Assembly (NCBI GenBank): GCA_009617715.1
Contig: VTFK01000365.1
Location: 248,001-312,000 of the forward strand
Direction of reading: 5' to 3'
Length of the DNA: 64,000 nucleotides
From: Plectrocnemia conspersa
Taxonomy: Eukaryota; Arthropoda; Insecta; Trichoptera; Polycentropodidae
The position numbers and the translations under genes were made by a program. This document shows positions 13,067 to 25,191 of the stretch, in pieces. The notes beneath the pieces are model-generated. The model did not search any database. It saw nothing but the letters and a program-made list of their open reading frames with translations, and had not been told where the DNA came from. Within the stretch, counting starts at the first letter, position 1, and the number at the start of each line of letters is the position of its first letter.

Positions 13067-14026
13067 ATAATAAAATATTTTTTTTAAATTGAAATCGCGG
13101 CAAAAAAATTCAGATGTTTTGTTTCTAATTACAATTTTATATTTTAAACTGCAATGCCGTGTTTAAAAAACTACTACATAAAGTTTTTTTTTGTAAGGCT
13201 ACTGTTATAATTTTCTCATTTTTATAAAATATTTTTTTTAATAAAAAATACTACCTGAAGTAATCTATTCAATGACATATTTTACAACACCTTGAAATAT
13301 ATAACTAATCCCAACGAATTTTATTTATTTTAAGTCTCTTCTAATGCGTTACAACGGAGTAAACATAATCAACTACTACTAAGTAAGTAGTGACACACCA
13401 GACTGAAATCAAATTCTGTAATCTGGGAAAACATAATTTGTAATAATCGATTGGAATATTATAATTATATAATAGACATTCATTCCGATCTTTAATATGA
13501 AAAACACTAGTGTCTATATGGGATTCAACCCCAACTCTTTTGATTTATATCACTGGTCTATAGCTGTAATACTATTATAAAGCTTAAATATACATATATG
13601 CTAGCAATAATGCAATTGTGATAAAATACCGAGTCATGATATTACAAAAATTCACATTATCTACTTTATAATTAATTAATAAGTAATGATACAATTTTTT
13701 TTCTTATAAAGTGGATATGTCGTATATATCCGTCATGACAAAAGTACTTGCAAAGTGGGTATGACGGATATATCCGCATTTTGAAAATTTTAGCAAAACT
13801 CAATGGAAACAACGGATATGTCTAATAATCTAAATACTGGTGTGAAGACTGCAGCAGATCACAACTTTGCGCAGCTCCATGTCTTAAAATATATCACACC
13901 AAAAAATAATTTTTTGGTGTGTATATATCCGCTAGCGGCAAAAAGTTCGTGTCACTGCGGATCACACTTTCAACAGTGAAGCATAACGTTGAAGGGGTTA
14001 AAAATTATAATATATATTTTTTTCAG
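13067..14026. other. Intron sequence upstream of the first Graf exon; piggyBac-like end
   Basis: No exon was identified here. Two related stretches (near 13715-13735 and 13755-13780) contain GACGGATATATCCG-like palindromes. At 13986-14001 the sequence AACGTTGAAGGGG runs into TTAA. Read inverted this is TTAACCCCTTCAACGTTATG, resembling the TTAACCC motifs at 7765 and 8512, so a piggyBac-type terminus ends about 26 bases before the exon acceptor. Confidence 0.45.
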
Positions 14027-17000
14027 ATTGCCCCCAGGAGGAATACCAGTTGGACCTCAGTCTCCACCGCACACAAGAAACCCAAACAGATATTCCGCAC
14101 CCCCACAGCCAGTTACCCATGTAAGTGCATCCCCTCGATTTCATTCATTCAATTGCACCTGCACATATCCGGTGTGCCATTCAAAGCAAGGTCACCTTAC
14201 CCTTCGCTCACATTACAAACCTGATTTCATTCATTACTTCGGACCCCTTTTTTATCTTTATGCTCATTCAACAGACCGTCATTAAATCCTACCACGATGG
14301 ACCAATACCTGTCTCCGGTGGACAAATACCTAGGACGCAACCTCCAGCATATCAGCCGCCACCTTCAGCCAGACCTTACAGTCCACCTCACAGACAACTA
14401 CAGCACCATCAAATGTCCAACAGCCTACTTTCTGGTAAGTTTTATCCTCCACGTGCCGTTCCTTATCGGACTGCAAAATTAATTATTATAATTCCTCAGG
14501 AATGGATATGCACAGAGACGGCTTGCTGAATTCGACCAGCAGTTCAAACGAGTCCGTGTCTTCGATATCGTCCCGAGACATGTTACCGTCGGCAGGCGTT
14601 CCGCTGAACCACGCGAGCAGTCACGGTCAACTGGGACACAGCCCGTTTACCATGTCTAGTCCGGTTCAGCAGCCAGTCATGGTCAACAGCCAGGGCCAGC
14701 TGAACAACCAGTCGATAATTTCGAACAACAGTCACGGATCGCCGATCAATCACCACAGTTCGCCTGTTAAGACGAGAAGGATCGTCAATCACGCAGTGCA
14801 CTACGCCACCAGCTACAGGCCGCAACCGCAGCACAATGTGTAAGTATTGAATTCGTTGTTAAATTAATAAATAATGGTTAATGAGGGTTAAGCATGAAAT
14901 GGTGAAAATTGGTGAATTTACAAGGTGTGTCGAGATTTTACTACGGAGGACTTTTATACTACATGTATATATATTAAAAGCATGATGCATTTTTTGTCCC
15001 ATAATTTAGTAGACTGATTATACTGTGTGATCCTGGGAATCAAAACTAACTTCTACCAATTCCGGGAATTCGCAGGACTCAAGATTTTTATATTAAAAAA
15101 TATTTTATATACTTCAAAATATCTAATCCATCATTTCAGTCAATTTAAATTAATAATCTTATAATGTACTTAAATCATCAAATCTCAAAAGAAGCAAATC
15201 AAATTTCTTGACAAAATTTAAAGAAGTTAATATAAATAATACTTAAATAACGGTAATGCATGTATTAAAATTTGAATATCGATTAGAGAACACAAATAGA
15301 AAGGTTTTAGAGACGGTCCTTTATATCTGTTTTTTTGCATTCTACTGATTTTTTACAAAAATAACTATTGTGAGAATCGATTTACACGTCAATGTATTGT
15401 TTTAAAAGACAATCGGAACCAGTCTACAAATTTACAGGATAAAGGGTGTACGAAGGATTTTTATTGCACGATAATGTTTTTTTTTACTAATAATGGGTTG
15501 ACTAACAATCTCGACTTTCTGACAGTCCGCACACGGCTATAGGTCCTGCCGCTTCCATCGTTCAACAACCGAGATCGTTGAGTCCCAATCCCGGACTTCG
15601 GTGAGTTATGGCACTGCATGCTCCAACTAACAAGGCACTATACAGTGAAACCTCAACTTACGAGTGACTTGACTTACGAGAAAATTATTTTTTTAAATTT
15701 GACTCTACATGCAAGCAATGTATTGCGTAACTAAAAATTAAACTGATTGCCATTAATCTATTTAAATATTCTCCATTGAAATGGATTAATGACATTTCAA
15801 TTCATTTCAATGGAGAAAATTGATTGAACGAATTAAACTCGTAAGTCAAGGCACCACTGTATAACAAAACAATCCTAGAAATTGCTCTGTAGTGATGGTC
15901 ATATATAATTTGGGCGTTTTATTATAATAATTCTGATTGTGTTATGTTTTTTTTAGACGAGTAAGGACTTTGTACGCTTGCCTGGGAGAAAACGATGGAG
16001 AATTGTCATTCGAGCCTAATCAGATCATCACAAACGGTGTGTAATTTTTTTTTATATTATACAATAAGATTTTATCTATATAAAAAAAACAATAATGTGT
16101 TCTTAGTTGTAACAAAAAATTATCTAGCTTATTTAGAAGATTTTTAACTCCTAAAGATATCTTCAATTCTGTATTTGGTCATATGTTACTAGACACGATT
16201 CTAATTCCAGCCATATATGAGGTGTTGTATTGTATAATAGAAAATTTATCAATTATAATTCACTATATAAAATAATCAAAATAAGACATACTGATCGATC
16301 ACCGTAAAATTTTCATGGAAAAATTCTTATTTTATTATTTCTTGGAATTCATAAATAATATTTCAGAATGGAGCTCTGATAAAATTATAGATACCATTTT
16401 AATTGGAACATTTTTATACTTCAAAAATAGAAAAATGAACAAATATGTTTTCTTTACGACAATACGTTAACGAAAATACAAGGACAACTAATAATAGTTT
16501 TTACCAATAATAGTACAATGTAAAGTGAAAACAAGTCATAGAATTACTGATCATTTTATTGTATATATTTATATAGAAAAACATAATGTAATTAAGGTAA
16601 AAAAAGTGAAATAATTACGAAAAATAGATATAAGAAAACGAGTACGGCCAGGGGAATATTATACAGAGGCGTGAATTTGTATAATAGTATTCCTAGGATA
16701 ATCCACAAAAATAAATGTAGTGGATTTCCTCAATGGAATAAAGAAACATTTGTACATTAAGAAATAAATTATAATATTTAAGTCTTTTGATTATATTTAT
16801 TTAGTGTAAAAACAATTTAGCTATATTAGTTAAATAAATAGTGAAAACATATTTTCACTGAAATCATATATCTATATATTTTCACTAATAGATATATATT
16901 TGTAATAGTAAAAATATTATTATTTATCTGACAGATGTTAGTGAAATTATATGCTACTATAAACTGTCATTTGACGAGCTTGAAAAAGCCGCGACAAATG

Positions 17001-17262
17001 TAAAAAATCTAAGTAAGCGATCTTAAACTGACAAAAAATTAATACTTGTTAAATTCTGTATGCCACTATATCATAGTGTTTTATTAAGTAAAGTATATTT
17101 TCCATCTCACAAAATATAACTTTTAACTCTTCTACAAGGTATCTTATAATATTTTTTATTTATATTTCAGTGAAATCTTCAGCCGAGCCCGGATGGTTGG
17201 AAGGAACGTTGAACGGAAAGACTGGCCTCGTGCCGGAGAACTACGTAGCGGCGCTCCCCTGA
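14027..17262 (+). CDS. Graf: Graf/ARHGAP26-family RhoGAP, C-terminal exons with SH3 domain (5' part outside or not found)
   Basis: Graf-type proteins carry BAR, PH, RhoGAP and SH3 domains and act on RhoA/Cdc42 and on membrane remodelling and endocytosis. Only the 3' end is recognisable. Exons: 14027-14120, 14275-14434, 14500-14839, 15526-15600, 15957-16036 and 17171-17262, all GT-AG with matching phases. The first four encode a low-complexity Pro/Ser/Asn/Gln-rich linker with PPxP-like motifs. The last two encode the SH3 domain: ALYAC-type start ([15 protein letters not shown]), then [20 protein letters not shown] and a TGA. That end is nearly the same as vertebrate GRAF1, which is why I name it. 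The BAR, PH and RhoGAP exons must lie upstream but were not found in the first 14 kb, so a long intron or an origin beyond the window is implied. Confidence 0.92.
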
Positions 17263-18460
17263 TGTCCCTCGTCGCCTCGATCGCCAGCAATGTCGCCGAG
17301 AGCAAATCGTAGACACTCGATAAACCAAAGCATCCATTTTTAAATTTAGTGTATGTGTGTGTGTATGTGCGAGCACGTAGTGAGCAACTTTCACGCGTAT
17401 AGCGCCCATTAGACTTTAAAGAAAAAGACTTTCTGTGAGACAGCGTATTCGCGAGATCGCCGTTTTGCATCTAGCATATCAAAATTACAGCAAATCGATG
17501 CATGTCATATCGTTTGCCCTTATGAAGAATTTTAAACACATTATGTATATTTTATATATCTATTTATATTGAATGTTGAATATATTTGTTTATATTTACA
17601 TTTATATAAATATGTAGCGTTTAAAAAGTTCCTCGATAATAGTTGTATGAAACATAATGTAAATAATCTTACGCCATAAATGAAAGTAATGCCATGTACG
17701 TTTACAAATTTACGTTCATAGTACAAAAAAGATATAATATATTATTGCGTAATTTTTTTTGTATCATTTACGCTGTGAGTTGATTCGAAAGTATTATTGA
17801 TGTTATTTTATTTATATTATATTTGTTGTTATTGATTAAATGCCATTAGAAGTGTAAATATCGGCTTGAAGAACCATATCAAAAACTATACTAAATATAT
17901 AATTAATGTTTCCGGCACTGAAAAATATATATATAATAAATTTCTTCTTATTGTAAAACTAACTCTTACACAACAAACACCACTGTAGATGTAATTTTTT
18001 ATACTGTAAGAAATTTACATATTCCATATTTTTATAGCAATTTTTTTATCAAAATAAAATGCATTTGATAGTTAATAACCTGCAAGATGTATTTTTAATG
18101 CGATTTAACAAATTATTTGTATCCAGATAGTAATCGACTGATTTTATCCAAGAAATAAAGAGCCATAGCCATAGTGTAATTATCGCCACCTAAAATATTT
18201 ATATTACGTCAATTATTTACTATATGTATACATTTGTACTTGTGACCAATTGAACATTCCGCTTACCTTTCTTTTTCTCTTCATAACCTATAAGTATTTT
18301 TTTTATTAATATACATGTATTGTGTATCTAAATGTATGATATTGTTATTAAAATTATAGTTTTAAGCAATTAAATTATATATACATACTTGCGTAATTTA
18401 TGCAAAACTTGTGAATGTGTAGTAAATTATATATGAAATTTGTATATAGACAAATAAATA
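17263..18460 (+). terminator. Graf 3'UTR with candidate polyadenylation signals
   Basis: After the Graf stop the sequence is AT-rich without frames. AATAAA motifs occur near 18054, 18156 and 18451, any of which could serve the upstream gene. A short GT repeat lies near 17350. Confidence 0.45.
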
Positions 18461-20894
18461 TGAATATCGCAAATGATTCTATTCATCTTAAATCTTAATG
18501 GCAATATCTATTGCAAAGTCTCATGTCATTGTGGCGACCACACACAGCAGATGCCCACGTTTGTAAGGGTCTTATTCTCAAAACTTGCGTTAATTTACTG
18601 TCACCAAAATTATCATCCATCAAAAAGGAAACAAGACAGTAGCATAAAAGATGGATCACACAAAAGCCATCGTTACGACCAGAAAAAATAACGAGCAAGT
18701 GTTTTTACTGTAAATATTCTCCGTCATTGAGAGAATATTTCTTTCTTGCGAAACGGTCACGGATATAATAAATCACCGGATCCACAAAATTCCCGTTGCA
18801 ATGCAATACGACCTTGGACAATGCCCATCGAGCGAATATCGCTTTCTACAGGCGTATACCTATTTCGCTGTTCTAAGAAACGAGTATTGGCTAGATGATC
18901 TTAAGCCTGGACTCCGATGAGGATAAGGTAGTAACAAGGAGCCACTCGAAGACTTAGACAGACACTCGTAGAGACCAGCAAACGACAGACAGACAGATAC
19001 AAGCACTACCGTAGCAGAGAGGGATCATCCTCCGCTATACTGTCGCTGCCACGCCACCTACAAGACCTTTGAGAACCTTCCACAGACATCATCCCTGCGG
19101 CAGCTTCTCCACCACCGCTCTGAGAAAACATCTCGCCATTTTATCGTCTGTCGCAATTTTAATATAAGCTAATAAAAAACTCTTAACTAGATTCCACCAA
19201 GCGTCTCACTGGCTACGAAGTCACACCCTTAGGGTCCTCAAACCTTAAATCGTAATTACCAAAAAATGCTATGACTATTGTTAACTACCCCAATTATATC
19301 AAGTATTTTTTCTAAGCTAGTTAGTTCCGTCTCAAAATCACAGATTTTAACCTAGAACACTTAGTACAAATATGATTGAAATGTAAAGATAATTTCCACT
19401 TTCTCTAGAATATAATTCCGAAGTCTATAATGGAAATCTTCCTACTCAGTTCATTTTCACTCAAGTAATAAAAAAAATCCACTGACACAACGTAGCACTA
19501 TCCGATGCTGAAAGATGTAACAGTGAAATGGTTATTAGTAGCTTATCTCAACAAGGAATTCAGATCCAGTCTTTGAGCACTTTCAAGCCATCAGCATACA
19601 ACAAAAGGTTAAATTCTAACGGCCATGTCTATGTTGTTTATAAATAATAAAAAAACAACAGTGTTCTCAGTTGAAAACCCTGCGAAACTACAAAATGGGT
19701 GAAATACTTGATTATAGCTCATAATGATTCCTCAAATGGCTTCGATTATCATAAAATTTAATTATTTGCTGCAAAATACTACAACAAACTTTGTCAAAGG
19801 TTTTTAAAACCCATAAAGATGGCATCAACTTGTACTCCCGTATCAAGAGTTTTAATCACTATTGTCGAGAAGGAAAAAAAAAATCGTGCGGAACGAAAAA
19901 CATATCCATCCGACAATATCTGCTGATAATGATTGTAAATCTATGTGGAGAATTACTTAAAATAATTTTCCTGGCATAGAGAGCACTGATACTGGTCTAT
20001 AATATTTTAAATATCATGACTTTTGTACATTTTTAGATAAGGGAGACGGCGTTTCGAGAGATAAATCAAATAAGCATTGGAGGAGCAGTCAGGTTAATTT
20101 CACCTTTTAAAATGTTATCAGGAAAAAAAAGAGTTTCACAGCTTCAACTTACTAGTCATATTTATAATCCATAAGCTGGTCTTTCATGATACTCAATACC
20201 GAACACAATGATCAGAAGACACCAATGTACAAAATTTAGACAAAAAAAAGCATATTTTATAATTTTGTGAGAAAAATAAAAATACATATCCTTATTTATA
20301 CAAAATTGCAATGGTGGTTTTAGGAACTCCAGCAATACAAGTTAGTGTTGAATCGAAATAATTTAAATGAAAATACATTGAAAGATACAGTAATACGTAA
20401 TCAGACACTTTAGTCTTTCTTAATTATAAATAAATATACTGAAGAACTCAACAATGAATATACGAACCTGCTTCGTTTACTTACATATGTTTCATTGAAT
20501 TAACTCTTAATAGTTCTAATTATTATACCTTTAATTATTATTTATATTTATATTATTGTATCAATTAATATAGTTTGCTTATAAACAATAGAAGAAATAA
20601 AATGTTTTAATGTATGTTGAAATATTAATTTTTAATACAAATAAAAACACTCTGAGCTGAACCGAAAACTGATATTTATTCCGAAACCGAACCAATATAT
20701 ATTTTTTCAATTGAACCAGTACGAAAAAATAACAGTTCGATGCCCTGGTTTAAATGAAAATACATTGGAAGACATTTTAATAATTAGAGGTAACTTTCAT
20801 ATTTTTTAATTATAAAAAATATACCCAACAATCCTGTATACTTTAACCGTGAATATACAAATTTTTATATATGATTATCATATATTTCTATACT
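18461..20894. repeat. Intergenic repeats, including an LTR-like or SINE-like block at 18900-19260
   Basis: The 18900-19260 block is GC-richer, contains a CAGACAGACAGATAC run and AATAAA, and ends with GTCACACCCTTAGGGTCCTC. A diverged relative of that ending lies near 43803-43850 (GTCGCACCCCTCGGGCCTCG). The 20650-20770 stretch is a GAACCGAAAAC-rich dispersed repeat related to sequence at 21385, 45670 and 46000. No gene was seen. Confidence 0.5.
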
Positions 20895-21266
20895 CTATTT
20901 GCGTTAACACAGTCAGTTGGAGAGCTATCCATTTCACCATTATTCATAATTGATAAAGAGATAGCAAGTTTGGGTTTACGTGCCCTACTATTAGCTCTAA
21001 AGCACACGATACGGATATACATATGTTCGATATACTTATCATTACTCTTGTTTATATTTTGAACAAATTTATAGAAATTAAAATTATTACTATATTTTTT
21101 ATATTTATCAATCAATCCGAGTAATGATAAGTATATTGTAGGTATGTCCATATCATGTGCTTTAGAGCTAATAGTAGGGACACGTAAACCCAAACTTGCC
21201 ATCTCTTTCTCAATTATGAATAATGATGAAATAGATAGCTCTCCAACTGAGTGTTAACGCAAATAG
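20895..21266. repeat. Long inverted repeat (foldback element), arms about 155 bases
   Basis: The left arm starts TATTTGCGTTAACAC and includes CAGTTGGAGAGCTATC and GTTTGGGTTTACGTGCCCTA. The right arm contains the same stretches inverted, ending GTGTTAACGCAAATA. The loop of roughly 50 bases is AT-rich. Small open frames on both strands are by-products of the symmetry. The structure fits a non-autonomous DNA element. Confidence 0.85.
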
Positions 21267-21887
21267 TCGAGTTCAAATTATTATAGCTTTAATTAATTGT
21301 TAATTATATTATTGTATCAATTCTTATAGTATGTTTATTATGAAAGAATAAATACAATGTAAATTATGGTAGTAGAAAATAAATCACTCGGAGCTGAACC
21401 GAAAACCGGATCCGATTTATATTGTGTACTCGAAGCATAAAATTCAACTTTGATAATTAAATTTTAGGGCAGAAAAAAAGTGTAAAATTGTTGTAGTGTA
21501 ATTATAGCAAAAAAAATAGTTTATTACTATTTAATATAAAAAATAGTTGCCTTCGTTTTTTAATATCATAGTCTGACCGTCGACGATATCGATGATTCGA
21601 AATGAAAAATTGTCAACTTTCGAAAGCAAAATATATTGGATAGTTACATATTCACTTTTATAATTTTCAAAACAATTTTATAACAATATTGTTAACACTT
21701 ACGATATACCGAAATGATGAAATTGAAAAAAAAACATATGTTACAAATAATAGGCTATCGCTCGATGCGCAAATTCGGATAAACATTACAAAAAGAAAAC
21801 GTGTATAATGTAGGTACGAACGGTTCGATGCGCGTATTTTATAAAGGCGAGCGGTTATGAAAAAATATGTGAAAATTTACAAAACGG

Positions 21888-24800
21888 TCAACGGGCGTCG
21901 TCTTCGAAGTTGGTATTATTTACAGAGTTGGACGTCGACTCTTCGTGAGCGTTGACGATGACCTGGAGATTCCTCATCTCGTCGACTCGAGAAGCCAGCA
22001 GAGGTCCGTGGCCCTCGGACGAAGCCAGAGACGCGGACAGGGGAGAGCTCTGAGGACTGAACCCGGAGGTCACGTCTCTCGACGTCGCCTGCGGAGACTG
22101 AGGCACCCTCTGCAGCAGCTCCAGACAGTGCGTTTCCATTCTTTGATTGATAAGCTTGATACTTTGGTATTTTTCCTCGACGCACTTGAGCTTCTCGCCG
22201 TACTCTTCTTTGACGAGCCGGAGCTGCCTCTTCAGATCTTGAGCTGCCAGTTCTTTGTTCGCGACGGTCGCTTCCAATTCGGTCTCTCGCGCTTGCAAAT
22301 AGTCCATTTTGGACGACTGCGACTGCAGCAGGCCCTGGGCGCCGATCAGCTGCTCTCTGTACTGCTGGGAGACCCTCTCGACGAGCGAGTCGGTCTTGGA
22401 GGGCAGCGCGTTGACGAGTTCGCTGCGCTTGGCGTCTCGCTCTCCGTACATGACGAGCTCTCTCTGTAGCCTCTTGATGATCTCGCTCTGCCGCTCGCCC
22501 CTCTCCGACTTGCGAATCGCACGCTGCAGCTGCTGCGAGACGTCGAACAGAGCGGCCCTGAGGTGCTGCACGTCCGCGGACGACTCGTCGGGAGCCGCCC
22601 GTCGCTCCAGCAGCAGCGAAGACAGCCGCTCTCTCTCCCGACGCTCGGATTCGAGCTCGGCTTCCCTCGCGCTCAGCTGACTCAGCCAGTGCTTGACGTT
22701 CTCCCGATGCTTGAATTCGGCGCTCTGCGTCGCGTGCTTCTGCTTGTTGAGCTGCTCTCTCAGTTCCTCCTTCTCGTTCAGCAGCGAGGTCATCTGTTGT
22801 TTTAAAGCTAAATTTTGTTCTTCGGCCGCGCGGTTCTTACGAGACCGCCCCAAGAGTCTTCTGTTCCGAACGGCGTGAACTTCCCTCCGGTGCCTCTCGT
22901 ACAGCAGCTCCAAATATAAAATCTCCAACTCTAGTTTGAGCGAGGTGACTTCTTCTCGCTTTTCCCCGGAGGGCTTGATCGCGTTGGGCCGCGACAGGGT
23001 CTCCATGTACTTGTCCACTTCGTAGTACGGAGCGACGTCCGAGTCGAAGTTGTCGTCCGAGGCGGAAGCGTTTCCGTTCCCGCTCGTCTGATCGCACACG
23101 TTCTGCACGATGTCGCCGAACATGTGTTCGTATCCCAGCGGCCAGGTCTCCACCGTTTGGGCGTCGGCGTTCTTGTAAGTCTTTTTCGTCTCTCCGTTTT
23201 CGCGCGCGCCGACTTTGAAGGACTCGCGGCAGCCGAATTTTAGATTGGGGCACGAGGAGCCGTGGGCGACGCTCGCTCTGTCTCGTTTTCCTAGCGCGTC
23301 TCCTCCCGTCGAATCCGTGCCGGTGGTCGTCGACTCGGCGACGCACTGGCTGAGGAACCGCGATCTGGTGACGCGGTTGACGAGGTCCATCATGGACGTC
23401 GAGTTGGGCATGTGCAGACCGTGCTTTTTCTCTCGACAGTTTGAGTTTTCGCCTTCGCACATCATCTCGTCGTCCCAGCGGGCGTCTCCCTCTTCGTGGG
23501 CGTCGACGTCGACGGACGCGCTCCTCATCGCCTCGCCTCTCTTGCTCAGCTCGGTGACTTCGCTGTCTTCTCGGGTGGCGCTCTCGGCGTCGGGGGGCGT
23601 TCCGTCGGCGCGGAGCTTGCGCTTCGCCGGGGGCCAGTCCGCCGGCTGGGGAGAGTCGGGAGCGCCGGACGCCTTCTTGAGCGGACTGGCCGCGTTCCGT
23701 CTGTTAGGAGACGGCGCCAGACTCTCGCCGGTCTGCTGCGAGCGCTCGAGCAGGACTCTGTTGAGACGGTGGTGGCTGTAGAAGCTGTCGGCGCGCGCCT
23801 CTCCGTCGCTTTCGATGGAAGACATCCGATTGAACGGCGAGAGCTCCTTCTTGAGCGGCGACGGAGGTTGAGAGTGAGACGAAGGCTGCGCGAGCGCGGC
23901 GCAGAGGTGCCTGACAACGGGCGAGTTGCCCGGGTAGTCGAACCGCTGCTTGGCATCTTTTATGGGCGTGTTCTCGGAGTCGCTTCGACGGGCGGCTTCG
24001 AGGCGACCCTCCGTCCGTCCGGCGGTCGAGAGTCGGCGTCTGCGAAGCGGGAGCGTCTTGGTAGGCGCCGACGGGGAGGGGCAGCGGGGTCTGCGGAGCG
24101 GACAAAGCGGACGCCCCGCACACCCGGTACAGGGAGAACCAATTGTCGCCGCCGGGCTCGACGCTCTCGAGGAGCGTCGTCTGCGGCTCGGTAAGGTTGG
24201 GCGTCGAATTGGACGAGAAATGCGTCGGAGCCGGCTGCTGGAGCAGGGCGGAGACGTCGGTGCCGCACCTAGATCGGAAGCGGTGCTCCTCGTCGGCGCT
24301 GCGCTGCTTGCGAGCGCTCTCGGACGAGAAGCGCCTGCACTCGACCACCACGTCGTGATGCTCCATCTTCTTCCAGCGGGCCGAGTCGGTCTCGGTGTTC
24401 TTGGAAGCGGTGACGAGCAACGGGTGGAACTTGACGTTCTCGAGCATGGGCTTGACGGTGTGGGTGAACACTTCGACGTTCTCGCGCTTGGAGTACTCCT
24501 TCTTGATGAAGTCGACGAAGTTGCAGGGGAACATGCCGTAGAGGTTCTGGAAGAGGCTGTAGAGGGCGAACTGCAGGTGCTCCCGGTGCGCGTCGAACGA
24601 GCCGGGAGCGCCCCAGGCGGCGAGCCTACCGAAGATCGAGAACACGTCCTGCAGGTGCGGGGTTACGAGCGTCGGGATCATCGGCAGCAGGGTTATGAGG
24701 AGCAGCAGGCCACTGACGAGCGGCTTGATCTCGCGCTCCGTCTTCAGCAGGTTCAGCACGTCCCTGAACAGAGGGTAGTTGACTATCTTGTGCAGCCACG

Positions 24801-25100
24801 ACGGCTGCTGGCGGACGACGTGACCCAGCAGGCCCAGGGCTTCGACGCGCCAACCGCACTTCAGCCCCTCGGACAGTTTGTCGCAGAGGTGGCGGTCGTG
24901 GGGCGCGGGCGCCTTCGCCAGCACGTCGATCACCCGCGCGGAACCCGTCGCCATGTAGTAGTGCACCAGCCCGCTCACCAGCCAGCCCTCTCTCGAGCTG
25001 TTGAGCAGCTCGGCGAACTTAGCCTTCGCCTCGTTCGTTTCGCGTCGGTCGTTGGACTCCAGCGCCTGGAAGAGCGCCACTTCGAGTCGCCCGGCGACAT
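21888..25100 (-). CDS. Tsc1: Hamartin (TSC1), single GC-rich exon with an internal frame break
   Basis: Hamartin pairs with tuberin to form the Rheb-GAP complex that restrains TORC1. The N-terminal half (about 25080-24000) shows family landmarks: LESND, LLGHVVRQQPSWLHKI, LLPMIPTLVTPHLQDVFSIF, LYGMFPCNFVDFIKK and RWKKMEHHDVVVEC. The C-terminal half (about 24000-21888) has SENTPIKDAKQRFDYPGNSP, then LLYERHRREVHAVRNRRLLG opening a long coiled coil to about 22120. The size, near 1070 residues, is normal for the family. The two halves lie in different frames: the switch needs one base removed (or two added) between about 23975 and 24060. The upstream frame has no ATG before LESND. The ATG at 25100 (MSPGDS) is one base out of phase, suggesting a second break or a missing 5' exon. 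No introns are visible, and the sequence is far more GC-rich than its neighbours. Whether it is a functional gene with assembly errors or a retrocopy is open. Confidence 0.93.
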
Positions 25101-25191
25101 GGCGGCGCGCGGCGCATCGCCGGACTACCGAACGAACGACGCGCCGACTGTCACACCATTTTCCGACAAGAACGCGAGGCCCAAACGCCAC

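Noticed and set aside
14125..14529. 134-codon frame crossing Graf exons
   Set aside because: It reads through an intron; splice sites and phase show that the exons at 14027-14120, 14275-14434 and 14500-14839 are the real ones.
23496..24194. Plus-strand open frame of 232 codons
   Set aside because: Arg/Gly-rich antisense artefact of the same GC-rich codons.
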